The notes beneath the pieces were generated by a model. That model saw nothing but the letters and a program-made list of their open reading frames with translations, did not search any database and was not told the origin of the DNA. Made by a program: the position numbers and the translations under genes. From Clostridiaceae bacterium AM27-36LB (GTDB taxonomy: Bacteria; Bacillota; Clostridia; Lachnospirales; Lachnospiraceae): a stretch of 64,000 bases of DNA. The DNA is taken from the NCBI GenBank assembly GCA_003480725.1, contig QUJQ01000006.1, forward strand, positions 1 to 64,000, in the 5' to 3' direction. This document shows, piece by piece, positions 15,833 to 25,245 of this stretch (its first letter is position 1; every line of letters starts with the position of its first letter).

Positions 15833-18049
15833 TCATACCTTCTTCAATTTTGCAAAGGATGCGAACATTTTTTTCACACCGAACCGTTCAAAATCCACTT
15901 TGACTTCATAGTCTCTTCCGCCCTCAGTGATCTCCAGCACGGTTCCTTTTCCGAATTTTACATGGGACACCTGATCACCCACAGTATAGTCCAGCTTATC
16001 CGCTTTCACCACTTTGAACTGCTGCGGATCAAACGTCTTTGTCCGGAACGCTTCCTTTGCTTTCTGATAAGATGTATTCTGCGGCACTTCCGGCTTCTTT
16101 GGTTCTCTTGGCATCACACTCTTACGCGCCAGCAGCTCTGAGGGGATCTCACGCACAAATCGGGACACATTATTATACTGGGTCTCTCCGCGTACCATCC
16201 GGCAGCGGGCGCAGGTGATGGTCAGTTCCTTCATGGCACGGGTGATCCCCACATAACACAGACGCCGCTCCTCTTCGATCTCCTCGGTGGGATCATCTGC
16301 CGCAATGGACATATAGCTTGGGAACAATCCATCCTCCATACCAGCCAGATATACATATGGAAACTCCAGACCCTTAGCACTATGAAGCGTCATAAGCAGC
16401 ACACGGTTGTCTCCATCTTCCACACTGTCAATATCTGCCACAAGAGCTACTTCTTCCAGGAATCCACTTAGATTCGGTTCTTCAGCTCCTTCTTCGTAGG
16501 TAACTGCTTTATTGATGAACTCGTCGATATTTTCCAGTCTCGCCTCAGACTCGTCGGTATCTTCATTTTTCAGGTCTTCTGCATATCCGGTCTTATCAAG
16601 GATCGCCTGGATCAGATCCTGCATACTCATATCTGCCAGTGACAGACGCATCTCATGGATCAGATGCACAAAGGGCTGGATCTTCAATGCCGCTTTCCCA
16701 AGGCCCGGAATCTCACCTGCCTCTTCCAGTGCTTCAAAGAAGCTGATATCTCTGGAATCAGCATAGGCCTGTACTTTTGCAAGTGTTACATTTCCAATCC
16801 CTCTCTTGGGAACATTGATAATTCTGCGGACTGCCAGATCATCCTTTCCATTATCGATGGTCTTCAGATATGCCAGAATATCCTTGATCTCTTTTCTGGA
16901 ATAAAAATTCACACCTCCAACGATCTTGTATGGAATGTTGGCATACAGGAACTTCTCCTCAAAGAGACGGGACTGGGCATTGGTCCGGTAAAGAACTGCA
17001 AAATCCTGATATTCTGCTTCCCCTTTCCGCACCTTTTTACTGATCTCCCCGGACACATATTCCGCTTCCTCATAGCCATTCTGGAACTGCTGGAACAGGA
17101 TTGGCTCACCCTGTTCGTTCTCCGTCCAGAGTGCCTTCTCCTTACGCCCTCTGTTATTGGCGATCACGCCATTGGCTGCATTCAGGATATTCTGTGTGGA
17201 ACGATAATTCTGCTCCAGCTTTACCACCTTTGCATCTGGAAATACTTTCTCAAAATCCAGAATATTGCGGATATTGGCACCACGAAACTTGTAAATAGAC
17301 TGATCATCATCACCGACTACACACAGATTACGGTACTGACGAGCCAGCGTACTGATAAATTTGAACTGCACGGTATTGGTGTCCTGATACTCGTCCACCA
17401 TGATGTAACGAAAACGGTTCTGATAGTATTCCAGCACATCCGGGCAGCCCTGGAACAGCTCCACCGTCTTCACCAGCAAGTCATCAAAATCCAGCGCATT
17501 ATTTTTCTTCAATTCCTTCTGATACTCCACATAAGCCTGCGCAATCTTCTCCTGGCGGAAATCGCCTTTCGCCTCCAGCAAAAACTCATTAGGTGAAATA
17601 TATTCGTCTTTGGCATGAGAGATCACATTCAGAAGCATGCGTTCCTTATAGAGCTTCGAATCCAGCTGAAGCTTCTGACAGACACTTTTCATCACTGTCT
17701 TCTGATCTTCCGTATCATAAATAGTAAAGTTCGTATCATACCCCAGTCGGTCAATATACCGGCGCAAGATCCGCACACAGGTAGAATGGAATGTGCTGAC
17801 CCAGATGCTCTCTGAACCATATCCCACGATCTTGTCCACACGTTCCCGCATCTCTCCGGCCGCCTTATTAGTAAATGTGATAGCCAGAATATTCCACGGA
17901 TTCACTCCGCATTTATCGATCAGATGAGCGATCCGATAGGTGAGTACTCTCGTCTTGCCAGATCCGGCTCCCGCTAGGATCAGAAGCGGTCCATCCACAT
18001 GCAGCACCGCTTCCTGCTGCTCTCGATTCAATAATTCCAGATCACTCAT
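15833..18049 (-). CDS. pcrA: ATP-dependent DNA helicase PcrA (UvrD/Rep family)
   Basis: 738 residues, typical PcrA length. Superfamily 1 motifs: Walker A GAGSGKT (about 29-35), ITFTNKAAGEM (motif Ia), DEYQDTN (motif II), GDDDQSIYKFRGA (motif III), LEQNYRS (motif IV), LMTLHSAKGLEFPYV (motif V), and EERRLCYVGITRAMKELT (motif VI). The C-terminal tail ends in the Tudor-like fold GDQVSHVKFGKGTVLEI, which in PcrA contacts RNA polymerase. It is a 3'-5' helicase for nucleotide-excision and transcription-coupled repair and rolling-circle replication. It has its own transcription unit. Confidence 0.95.
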   Translation of the reverse strand: MSDLELLNREQQEAVLHVDGPLLILAGAGSGKTRVLTYRIAHLIDKCGVNPWNILAITFTNKAAGEMRERVDKIVGYGSESIWVSTFHSTCVRILRRYIDRLGYDTNFTIYDTEDQKTVMKSVCQKLQLDSKLYKERMLLNVISHAKDEYISPNEFLLEAKGDFRQEKIAQAYVEYQKELKKNNALDFDDLLVKTVELFQGCPDVLEYYQNRFRYIMVDEYQDTNTVQFKFISTLARQYRNLCVVGDDDQSIYKFRGANIRNILDFEKVFPDAKVVKLEQNYRSTQNILNAANGVIANNRGRKEKALWTENEQGEPILFQQFQNGYEEAEYVSGEISKKVRKGEAEYQDFAVLYRTNAQSRLFEEKFLYANIPYKIVGGVNFYSRKEIKDILAYLKTIDNGKDDLAVRRIINVPKRGIGNVTLAKVQAYADSRDISFFEALEEAGEIPGLGKAALKIQPFVHLIHEMRLSLADMSMQDLIQAILDKTGYAEDLKNEDTDESEARLENIDEFINKAVTYEEGAEEPNLSGFLEEVALVADIDSVEDGDNRVLLMTLHSAKGLEFPYVYLAGMEDGLFPSYMSIAADDPTEEIEEERRLCYVGITRAMKELTITCARCRMVRGETQYNNVSRFVREIPSELLARKSVMPREPKKPEVPQNTSYQKAKEAFRTKTFDPQQFKVVKADKLDYTVGDQVSHVKFGKGTVLEITEGGRDYEVKVDFERFGVKKMFASFAKLKKV

Positions 18050-18147
18050 ACTTCTCTCCTCATTTATGTGTCATTTTATGCCTATCTTACCACAAGAACA
18101 AGTGTTTGACAATTGATTTTCGGAAGACAGGGATTTATAATGTGAAC

Positions 18148-18196
18148 ATTGATTCAGAACCATGCACTTATTTTGCGAATGTGGCTCTGAATCAAT
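18148..18196 (+). repeat. Hairpin in the leader of the 71-residue membrane protein
   Basis: ATTGATTCAGA (18148-18158) and TCTGAATCAAT (18186-18196) are perfect inverted arms, extended by CCA/TGG inside one mismatch. The loop is about 19 nt. No T run follows, so it is not a standard terminator. It ends 30 nt before the start codon. Confidence 0.55.
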
Positions 18197-18225
18197 ATTC
18201 GCACCCCCAAGAAAGGATTTTGCAT

Positions 18226-18441
18226 ATGCTGAAAAAAATGAAACGCGCGCTGGCACTTGGTGCTGTTGCGGCTATCGCCTTATTATTCATGGTAACTTTG
18301 ATCCTGGCTTTTATTGACACAGAGAAAGCCCGGGAACTTCTGATGGCTTCTATTGTAGCAACCATCGTGATCCCCACACTGATCTATGTTTACCTCTGGC
18401 TCTTCCAGCTATTTACCAAAAAGAAGGATGACGAAAAATAG
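18226..18441 (+). CDS. Small two-helix membrane protein, function unknown
   Basis: 71 residues. Two hydrophobic segments (LALGAVAAIALLFMVTLILA, about 8-28, and SIVATIVIPTLIYVYLWLFQ, about 42-62) are separated by a charged turn, with a Lys/Asp-rich end. ATG 18226 has GAAAGGA eight bases upstream; the reading could be extended to 18106, but the extension covers the hairpin and lacks a site. No family recognised. It is a single gene divergent from pcrA. Confidence 0.7.
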   Translation: MLKKMKRALALGAVAAIALLFMVTLILAFIDTEKARELLMASIVATIVIPTLIYVYLWLFQLFTKKKDDEK

Positions 18442-18509
18442 CTTCGTTCACATTCTGCTGACTTTTGCATACATTACATTATAATTTTCTGTGCAAAGGG
18501 AATGAGTTC

Positions 18510-19523
18510 ATGAAAAAAATTATCTGTGTTCTGCTTGCCGCCTCCCTTCTGGTTCTTCCAGGATGCGGCAGCAGCAATTCCGGTACTTCTGATGGAGATG
18601 GCACTCTTACGCCTGTCTCTTTAAATGAAGTGGCACATTCCATCTTCTACGCCCCACAGTATGTAGCAATTGAAAATGGATATTTTGAAGAGGAAGGGAT
18701 TGATCTGACTCTGGTGACCGGCTTTGGTGCCGACAAAGTGGCAACTGCCGTAGTCTCCGGTGATGCTGATATCGGTTTCATGGGAAGCGAATCCTCCATC
18801 TACATTTATCATCAGAATCCAGATGATTATCTGATAAATTTCGCGCAGCTTACCCAACGTGCCGGCAACTTTCTTGTCTCCCGTAAACCTGTGGAGAATT
18901 TCCAGTGGGATGACCTGAAAGGATCTTATGTCCTTGGTGGCCGGGCTGGTGGCATGCCGGAAATGGTCTTTGAGTTTATTCTGAAAAAACATAATATTGA
19001 TCCAACAACAGATCTGACCATCGATCAAAGTATTGATTTTGGTTCTACAGCTGCTGCTTTCACCGGAAGCAGTTCCCCGGCAGATTTCACTGTGGAGTTT
19101 GAACCAGCTGCCACCACGCTGGAACAGGAAGGTGCCGGATACGTAATCGCTTCTCTCGGTGAGGCTTCCGGTTATGTGCCTTACACTGCTTACAGTGTAA
19201 AACAAAGCTATCTGACCGAGCACCCGGATATCCTGCAGGCATTTACCAATGCCCTTCAGAAAGGAATGGATTATGTACAGACTCACACACCGGAAGAGAT
19301 TGCCAAAGTGATCCAGCCACAGTTCAAAGAGACAGATCTTGATACCATCACAGCCATTGTAACCCGTTATTACGAGCAGGACACCTGGAAAGAAGATCTG
19401 ATCTTTGAGCAGGACAGTTTTGATCTGCTTCAGAATATTCTGGAAGAAGCCGGAGAACTGCCCGCATGGACGCCCTACGAGGATCTGGTAAATACTGAGT
19501 TTGCAGTGCAGGCAGTTCGGTAA
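18510..19523 (+). CDS. ABC transporter substrate-binding lipoprotein (NMT1/THI5-like, SsuA-TauA group)
   Basis: 337 residues. The lipoprotein signal ends at LPGCGSS (lipid Cys about 18). The NMT1/SsuA-type fold is marked by FYAPQYVAIENGYFEEEGID, then VVSGDADIGFMGSE, then GRAGGMPEM, and a Glu/Pro-rich second lobe. The family binds aromatic sulfonates, taurine, nitrate or pyrimidine vitamin precursors; the ligand here cannot be assigned. ATG 18510 follows AAAGGGAATGAG. No permease or ATPase gene is beside it, so the rest of the transporter must be encoded elsewhere or it has another role. Confidence 0.82.
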   Translation: MKKIICVLLAASLLVLPGCGSSNSGTSDGDGTLTPVSLNEVAHSIFYAPQYVAIENGYFEEEGIDLTLVTGFGADKVATAVVSGDADIGFMGSESSIYIYHQNPDDYLINFAQLTQRAGNFLVSRKPVENFQWDDLKGSYVLGGRAGGMPEMVFEFILKKHNIDPTTDLTIDQSIDFGSTAAAFTGSSSPADFTVEFEPAATTLEQEGAGYVIASLGEASGYVPYTAYSVKQSYLTEHPDILQAFTNALQKGMDYVQTHTPEEIAKVIQPQFKETDLDTITAIVTRYYEQDTWKEDLIFEQDSFDLLQNILEEAGELPAWTPYEDLVNTEFAVQAVR

Positions 19524-19654
19524 CATCCATTTCTCCGGAATCTTTTGGTCATCATTTCTACTTTATGTAGTTTTTAATACTATTTCCATTGACAAATATC
19601 CTGTGTCGCTCTATAATTAGTTTGATAATCAAAATATTTACAGAGGAGAATAAC

Positions 19655-20740
19655 ATGAAAGCTTTACAAATTGGAGATAAACTGGCAAAACTGCCGCTAA
19701 TCCAGGGAGGCATGGGTGTAGGAGTCAGTCTCTCACGTCTGGCCGGAGCTGTAGCTCGCGCAGGCGGCATCGGCATCATATCCACTGCCCAGATTGGATT
19801 TCGGGAAGCAGATTTCCAGAAAGATACAAAAGCTGCCAATCTGCGTGCTATGGTGGCGGAACTAAAAAAAGCCCGTGATATTGCCGCCAGTGCAGACGGC
19901 AAATGCCAGGGACTTATAGGATATAATATCATGGTTGCCACGAAGGACTATGCGGATTATGTAAAAACAGCTGCCCTCGCCGGTGCTGATGTGATCATCT
20001 CCGGTGCTGGTCTGCCTGTAGATCTGCCGGAATATGTGACAGGTACTGACACCAAGATCGCACCTATCGTCTCTTCGGAAAAGGCAGCACGTATCATTCT
20101 GAAAATGTGGGATCGTCGATATAAGCGCACTGCAGATTTTGTAGTCATTGAAGGAGCTCATGCAGGCGGGCATCTGGGATTTTCCAGAGAAGAGCTGGCT
20201 CATCTGTACGAACCAGATTACGAGGCTAACTATGATGATGAGATCCGCCGGATCATCGCATGCGTCCATGAGTATGGTGAGAAATATGGTGTTCATATCC
20301 CGGTTATCACCGCCGGAGGCATCATGAATGCCAGACAGGTACAGCATGCTTTTGCGCTTGGTGCTGAAGGTGTTCAGGTGGCTACTCCTTTTGTTACAAC
20401 AGAAGAATGTGATGCTGCTCCTGCCTACAAACAGGCTTATGTAAATGCAAAAAAAGAAGACATTGAGATCGTTACAAGTCCGGTAGGTATGCCGGGCCGG
20501 GCGATTCACAATGCCTTTCTTGAAAAAGTTGCACAGCAGAAGGAGCACATCACCCACTGCTTCCGTTGTCTGGAAAAATGTAATCCCACCCAGGCTCCTT
20601 ACTGCATCACCCAGGCTCTGATCCGTGCCGTAGAAGGTGATGTAGAAAATGGTCTGATCTTCTGCGGGGACAATGTGCAGTATCTTGATCATATCGGGAC
20701 GGTGGAGGAAGTGGTGCATGCTCTTTTTCCGGACGCATAA
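19655..20740 (+). CDS. NAD(P)H-dependent flavin oxidoreductase (nitronate monooxygenase/FabK family)
   Basis: 361 residues in a TIM barrel: PLIQGGMGVGVSLSRLAGAV at the N-terminus, VVIEGAHAGGHLGF with the family His in AGGH, then PVITAGGIMNARQVQHAFAL and GAEGVQVATPFVTTEEC, which bind the FMN phosphate. The C-terminus carries an added Cys-bearing stretch (HCFRCLEKCNPTQAPYCITQ) seen in clostridial members. FabK (enoyl-ACP reductase) and nitronate monooxygenase share this fold. No fab genes are nearby, so the substrate is open. ATG 19655 is preceded by AGAGGAG; the upstream reading from 19589 has no site. Confidence 0.88.
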   Translation: MKALQIGDKLAKLPLIQGGMGVGVSLSRLAGAVARAGGIGIISTAQIGFREADFQKDTKAANLRAMVAELKKARDIAASADGKCQGLIGYNIMVATKDYADYVKTAALAGADVIISGAGLPVDLPEYVTGTDTKIAPIVSSEKAARIILKMWDRRYKRTADFVVIEGAHAGGHLGFSREELAHLYEPDYEANYDDEIRRIIACVHEYGEKYGVHIPVITAGGIMNARQVQHAFALGAEGVQVATPFVTTEECDAAPAYKQAYVNAKKEDIEIVTSPVGMPGRAIHNAFLEKVAQQKEHITHCFRCLEKCNPTQAPYCITQALIRAVEGDVENGLIFCGDNVQYLDHIGTVEEVVHALFPDA

Positions 20741-20760
20741 ATATCCATGAATGATGCACA

Positions 20761-20791
20761 AAAGGGATTGCCCTCTACGGACAATCCCTTT
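20761..20791. terminator. Terminator between converging genes
   Basis: AAAGGGATTG (20761-20770) pairs with CAATCCCTTT (20782-20791), followed by GATTATTTT. It serves the flavin oxidoreductase and possibly the ABC-F gene from the other side. Confidence 0.8.
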
Positions 20792-20793
20792 GA

Positions 20794-22599
20794 TTATTTT
20801 ACATTCTTCTGTGCCTCGATCTGCTCCGCCAGATCTGTCAGGTACAGATACCGCTCCATCTTCTCATCCAGAAGAGCTTCCTGTTCTTCTTTCTCCTGGG
20901 TGAGTGCTCCAAGTTTCACAAAATCCGTGGCAGACAGATTGATCTGCCGGTCAAGATCTGCAATGTGCTCCTCAATACCTGCGATCACATCCTCGATGGT
21001 CTCGTAATCTTTCTGCTCCTGCCAGGTGAATTTCAATTTCTTCTGCTTAATTTTCTCAGTCTTCTCCGATGCATCTTTCTTCGGTTTCACCGCGATCTCC
21101 GGCTGTTCCCACTGCTTCTTCGCCTCCAGATAATCAGAATAACCGCCCTCATACTGTCGCAGAAATCCACCTGTCTCAAAAGCAAAGATCCGGTCTACCA
21201 CTTTGTCCAGAAAATACCGGTCATGAGATACCGTGATCAGAATACCCGGAAATTTCTCCAGATAATCTTCCAGGATCGCCAATGTCTGAATATCCAGATC
21301 ATTGGTCGGCTCGTCCAGGATCAAAATATTCGGTGCCTCCATCAGCACCTTCAGAAGATAAAGTCTTCTCTTTTCCCCACCAGACAGCTTACCGATCAGA
21401 GAATACTGAAGTGTTGCGTCAAACAAAAATCGCTCCAGCATCACAGAGGCCGACACCATGCCATCCTCTGTCTTCACATATTCCGCCGTATCACGGATAT
21501 AATCAATAACCCTCTGGGACGGGTCCAGGGATTCATTTTCCTGTGAAAAATAACCCAGCTTTACAGTAGGGCCAAGGATTACCTGACCTTCGTCCGGCTC
21601 TTCGATTCCCATGATCATCTTCATCATGGTTGTCTTTCCACATCCATTGGCTCCCACAAAACCGATCCGATCCTGTCTGCGGAACGCATAGCTGAAATCA
21701 TGGATCAGTTCACGTCCTCCAAATCCCTTGGAAATATGTTCTAATTCCAACGTCTTTTTTCCAAGCCTTGATGAGACCGTATTCACTTCTACCTTCCCAT
21801 CCTGCACCGGCGCCTTTGTTGTATTTTTCAGTTCCTCATATCTCTGAATATGAGCTTTCTGCTTGGTGGATCTGGCTCTGGCTCCCCGCTTCATCCACTC
21901 CAGCTCAATACGCAGGATATTCTTATTTTTCTGATAGGTTGCCAGTTCCATATCTTCCCTGGCAGCCTTTGCCTCCAAAAATCCTTCAAAATTCGTCTGA
22001 TAGTTATAAAGTTTACCTTTATCAATCTCCACGATCCGGTTGCAGACCCGATCCAGAAAATACCGGTCGTGGGTCACCATCACCAATGCTCCTTTACGCC
22101 GGATCAGCGTCTGTTCCAGCCATAGAATCATATCGCTGTTCAGATGGTTGGTAGGCTCATCCAGCAGCAAAATATCGCAGGGTGCCATCAATGCTGCAGC
22201 CAGTGCCACTTTCTTTTTCTGTCCGCCGGACAGATGGTCGATCACTTCATTTTCATCCAGAAATCCCATCTGATTCAGCATGGCCTTGCTGTCACCTGCG
22301 ATACTCCATTCATTATCCTCTGTCTTATTGGCAGTCACTACATAATCATAGATGGTCATGCCCTTTGGAAATTCAGGATTCTGTGGCAGATAACGCACAT
22401 ACACCTTGTTGCCGCGCACCACTTCTCCCTCATCTGGCTCCTCCACTCCTGCAAGAATCCGTAAGAGCGTGGATTTTCCGGTTCCATTGATACCAACGAT
22501 TCCTACTTTATCTTTTTCTTCAATGCTGAAATCCGCCCCGGTAAACAGTTCTTTATCCGTATAATGTTTGGTCAGCTCCTTCGCTGTTAATAAATTCAT
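20794..22599 (-). CDS. ABC-F family ATPase, Uup-like
   Basis: 601 residues with two ATPase cassettes and no membrane part. Cassette 1: GINGTGKST, LSGGQKKK, LLLDEPTNHLN. Cassette 2: GANGCGKTT, LSGGEKRR, LILDEPTNDLD. Between them is the P-site tRNA interaction linker region (ELEWMKRGARARSTKQKAHI), and after the second comes an 80-residue C-terminal coiled coil (about 520-601), the arrangement of Uup. ABC-F proteins act on stalled ribosomes; Uup is also linked to DNA branch intermediates. Antibiotic-resistance ABC-Fs usually have longer linkers, so I do not call it a resistance gene. Confidence 0.9.
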   Translation of the reverse strand: MNLLTAKELTKHYTDKELFTGADFSIEEKDKVGIVGINGTGKSTLLRILAGVEEPDEGEVVRGNKVYVRYLPQNPEFPKGMTIYDYVVTANKTEDNEWSIAGDSKAMLNQMGFLDENEVIDHLSGGQKKKVALAAALMAPCDILLLDEPTNHLNSDMILWLEQTLIRRKGALVMVTHDRYFLDRVCNRIVEIDKGKLYNYQTNFEGFLEAKAAREDMELATYQKNKNILRIELEWMKRGARARSTKQKAHIQRYEELKNTTKAPVQDGKVEVNTVSSRLGKKTLELEHISKGFGGRELIHDFSYAFRRQDRIGFVGANGCGKTTMMKMIMGIEEPDEGQVILGPTVKLGYFSQENESLDPSQRVIDYIRDTAEYVKTEDGMVSASVMLERFLFDATLQYSLIGKLSGGEKRRLYLLKVLMEAPNILILDEPTNDLDIQTLAILEDYLEKFPGILITVSHDRYFLDKVVDRIFAFETGGFLRQYEGGYSDYLEAKKQWEQPEIAVKPKKDASEKTEKIKQKKLKFTWQEQKDYETIEDVIAGIEEHIADLDRQINLSATDFVKLGALTQEKEEQEALLDEKMERYLYLTDLAEQIEAQKNVK

Positions 22600-22627
22600 G
22601 TTTGCTCCTTCTATCTTGTTCCATGTA

Positions 22628-22658
22628 TAAAAAGAGCCGCCGCTTCTGGCGGCAGCTC
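22628..22658 (-). terminator. Terminator of the DegV/ATPase operon
   Basis: The minus-strand hairpin GAGCTGCCGCC/GGCGGCTC (22658-22634) is followed by TTTTT, right after the stop at 22663. Confidence 0.85.
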
Positions 22659-22662
22659 CTGC

Positions 22663-25227
22663 TTATGCTTCAAAATCCTGCTCATGCAGCAGACGATAGC
22701 CTTCTTCGTCCACGCTCTTTCCGGTGATCTTTGCAAACAGCTTGCGGACACCACCTTTTTCCGAATGTTCGATGGCTGCGTCTACCATGTCTTTCACCTC
22801 TGCCACTGATACCCGATGATCGTTCGTCTGACCATTTCCAATCCGGTCATAAAGTGCCAGCACAGCAAATTCATCATAAGAAAATCCCAGCTCTCTTGCA
22901 TAAGATCTTGCAAATGCAATCAATTCATCATTCGTAAATACCGGAATATCTACCTTGTACTCAAACTTGGATGCCAGATTGGAATTCTTGTGAAACAGCC
23001 TCTGGATCTCTGCCTTCTGGTCTTCCAGTATGATCAGAAGACCTCCTGTATCACCCTCCATTGCCAGACTCAGTGCCATCATAGATGCATCAGACAAGCC
23101 TCCTGCTTTTTCAATGATCAGCGCTCCGCCTTTCAGCTTTCCAAGTGTCTCATAGATATCTCTGGTGTTCAGCTTCTTTCCGCTGATCTTGGCAAGTCTG
23201 CTGCTTTCTACACGCTGCAGCTTCTGTAATGCTTTTACAATATCAATGGCAAGCGTTGTCTTTCCATTGCCGCTTTCTCCGGTAACAACCACATTTCCGC
23301 AGGCAGAATTTACTTTGGAAGCCCCAGCCTGTCCTTTAAACAGAGAAGCCAGCTGCTCGCCAACTCCACGGACTGCTGTAAAATAAGCAAAGATCTTTGC
23401 CTGTTCTCTGGTCAGATGACCTTCCTTGATGGTCATATCAGCAACTTCTCTCGCCAGTGACTTTTCAAGCTCCTGGATCATATTCATGGAACCAGTCTCA
23501 GTAGTGATCTTTTCTTTGTTATCATTTGCTGGCTTTGTCTTCGTTTCACTTTCTACCATCTCATGATCCGGCTTGGCCGCATAGACAATGTCTTCCGGCA
23601 CTGACAGTTCCTGGATCGTCAGATCCTCTGATTCATCCAGATCATCCGGCGCATCAATATCTTTTGGAAGATCGTCCTCAGTCACCACCGCATTGACCTG
23701 CTTCTGCTCTTCATCAAGATCTTTCAGAATCTGCTGTACATCCTCTGGAATATCATCCGATGTACCAGAGATCAGTTTTACAAGCTCTGCAGTTTCCTGA
23801 CGGACTTTTTCCTTCCGCGCTTCCTCTTCCGGCTCCTTTGCTTTCAGAGCAGCCGCTGTCTCGCTCTTTTTATTGTCCCACTCCTGAAGGATCTTGTCGA
23901 TCTCGATTCTTCCAGTGATCTGCTTGATGAGCTGCGGCTCTTCCGGTTCCGGTTCGATGTCCTCGACAACTGGTTCTGGCTCCGGCTCCTCAATAACCGG
24001 TTCTGGCTCCGGCTCGATCTCCTCAACAGCTGGTTCTGGCTCGATCTCCTCAACAACTGATTCTGGCTCAATCTCCTCAACAACTGGTTCTGGCTCGATC
24101 TCTTCAACAGCTGGTTCTGGCTCGATCTCCTCGGCAACTGGTTCCGGCTCGATCTCTTCCGGCATCAATTCTTCCATCTTTAATTCTTCTGGTTCCAGCT
24201 CTTCCATCATCAATTCTTCCGACTCAATGGACTTCTCCTCTGGTTCCGGCTCAATAATCTCTTCTATAGCTGGAATATCCGGCACCGTCAGTTCTTCAGG
24301 CTCAACAGATTCCTCTACTGGTTCCGGCTCAATAATCTCTTCTATAGCTGGAATATCCGGCACTGTCAGCTCTTCCGACTCAACGGACTCCTCCACCGGT
24401 TCCGGCCCAATCTCTTCTACTTCAGGAATCGTCAGCTCTTCTGTGGCTCCCAGCCCCAGATCTGGAACATCAATATCTCCCTCATCCTTCTGAAGCATCT
24501 CATCCAGGTTTGCTGCCAGTTCCGCCTGAAGATTGATAGTGCTGAATTTATCTGTATTTACACTTACTTCTCTCTCTTCGTAGTCATCTTCTCCCACGTT
24601 TACAGATGCGCCTGTCTGATAACGATGATCATATTTATCCTGCTGCACAGGAGTCAGCGGCTCATATTTCATCTTCAGCTCCATGGCCTTTGTCACATAC
24701 TCGCCTTCGCTAAACCAGAGAATCAGCTCATCGCACTCACGGACACAGTCTTCCTGCATCCCGGCCTGGTCATAGAGAGATGCCAGCTCATAGGCCCATT
24801 TCTCCTGATATTCATGGGTCTTATATTCCTTCAGGGTCTTGATCTGATCGTCCAGACTGGATCCACGCTCCCGATAGATCTGATACTTCAAGATATATCG
24901 GCTCTGATCATGAGGTGCAGCCTTTACAAATTCCCGATAAAGTTTGATTGCTTCCTCAAAATTATGAGTTCTGGTAGCAATCTCCGTCATCTTATAAAGA
25001 AGCATTCTTCCCACCGGTGCGCGGTCATAAGCAATATTAAGAATCTCCATACAGTCCTCATACCGTTCAACGGCCTCGTAAAGATCCGCTACAATATAAA
25101 GCATATTCAGATTCTTGACCCGGCGCCAGTCAATGGTATCCGAAATCTTGACTGCTGTCTGATAGTCTTTCTTTTTTACGAGTTTTTCTATTTGCTCCGC
25201 TTTCAGGCGATATTCATACTTATCCAA
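22663..25227 (-). CDS. TPR / Glu-Pro repeat / AAA+-like ATPase protein of unknown function
   Basis: 854 residues in three parts. Residues 1-205 look like TPR-type helical repeats (YEYRLKAEQIEKLVKKKDY, then AVERYEDCMEILNIAYDRAP). About 255-490 is an acidic low-complexity stretch: two copies of a 26-residue unit (EELTVPDIPAIEEI ...) and about seven copies of a nine-residue unit near IEPEPVVEE. About 590-854 is an ATPase with Walker A GESGNGKTT, a Walker B-like GGALIIEKAG and a lid-like helical end. It resembles the CbxX/SpoVK-type AAA+ group, but I cannot place it firmly. No membrane segment is evident. It lies 18 nt downstream of degV and probably shares its transcript. The role may be scaffolding with ATP-driven remodelling, which is inference. 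Confidence 0.75.
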   Translation of the reverse strand: MDKYEYRLKAEQIEKLVKKKDYQTAVKISDTIDWRRVKNLNMLYIVADLYEAVERYEDCMEILNIAYDRAPVGRMLLYKMTEIATRTHNFEEAIKLYREFVKAAPHDQSRYILKYQIYRERGSSLDDQIKTLKEYKTHEYQEKWAYELASLYDQAGMQEDCVRECDELILWFSEGEYVTKAMELKMKYEPLTPVQQDKYDHRYQTGASVNVGEDDYEEREVSVNTDKFSTINLQAELAANLDEMLQKDEGDIDVPDLGLGATEELTIPEVEEIGPEPVEESVESEELTVPDIPAIEEIIEPEPVEESVEPEELTVPDIPAIEEIIEPEPEEKSIESEELMMEELEPEELKMEELMPEEIEPEPVAEEIEPEPAVEEIEPEPVVEEIEPESVVEEIEPEPAVEEIEPEPEPVIEEPEPEPVVEDIEPEPEEPQLIKQITGRIEIDKILQEWDNKKSETAAALKAKEPEEEARKEKVRQETAELVKLISGTSDDIPEDVQQILKDLDEEQKQVNAVVTEDDLPKDIDAPDDLDESEDLTIQELSVPEDIVYAAKPDHEMVESETKTKPANDNKEKITTETGSMNMIQELEKSLAREVADMTIKEGHLTREQAKIFAYFTAVRGVGEQLASLFKGQAGASKVNSACGNVVVTGESGNGKTTLAIDIVKALQKLQRVESSRLAKISGKKLNTRDIYETLGKLKGGALIIEKAGGLSDASMMALSLAMEGDTGGLLIILEDQKAEIQRLFHKNSNLASKFEYKVDIPVFTNDELIAFARSYARELGFSYDEFAVLALYDRIGNGQTNDHRVSVAEVKDMVDAAIEHSEKGGVRKLFAKITGKSVDEEGYRLLHEQDFEA
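23935..24410 (-). repeat. In-frame tandem repeats encoding Glu/Pro-rich units
   Basis: The 27-bp unit (GATCTCCTCAACA-type, encoding IEPEPVVEE) is repeated in tandem at about 23960-24160. A 78-bp unit is duplicated at about 24235-24395. Unit lengths are multiples of three, so copy-number change would keep the frame. Confidence 0.75.
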
Positions 25228-25245
25228 TAAATTTCCCTCGTTTCC

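Noticed and set aside
20794..22599. An antibiotic-resistance ABC-F (Msr/Lsa/OptrA-like)
   Set aside because: The C-terminal coiled coil and the linker fit Uup, and no leader peptide or attenuator precedes it.
23894..24493. A Ser/Gly-rich plus-strand open frame of 199 codons
   Set aside because: It is the reverse reading of the Glu/Pro tandem repeats in the ATPase gene.
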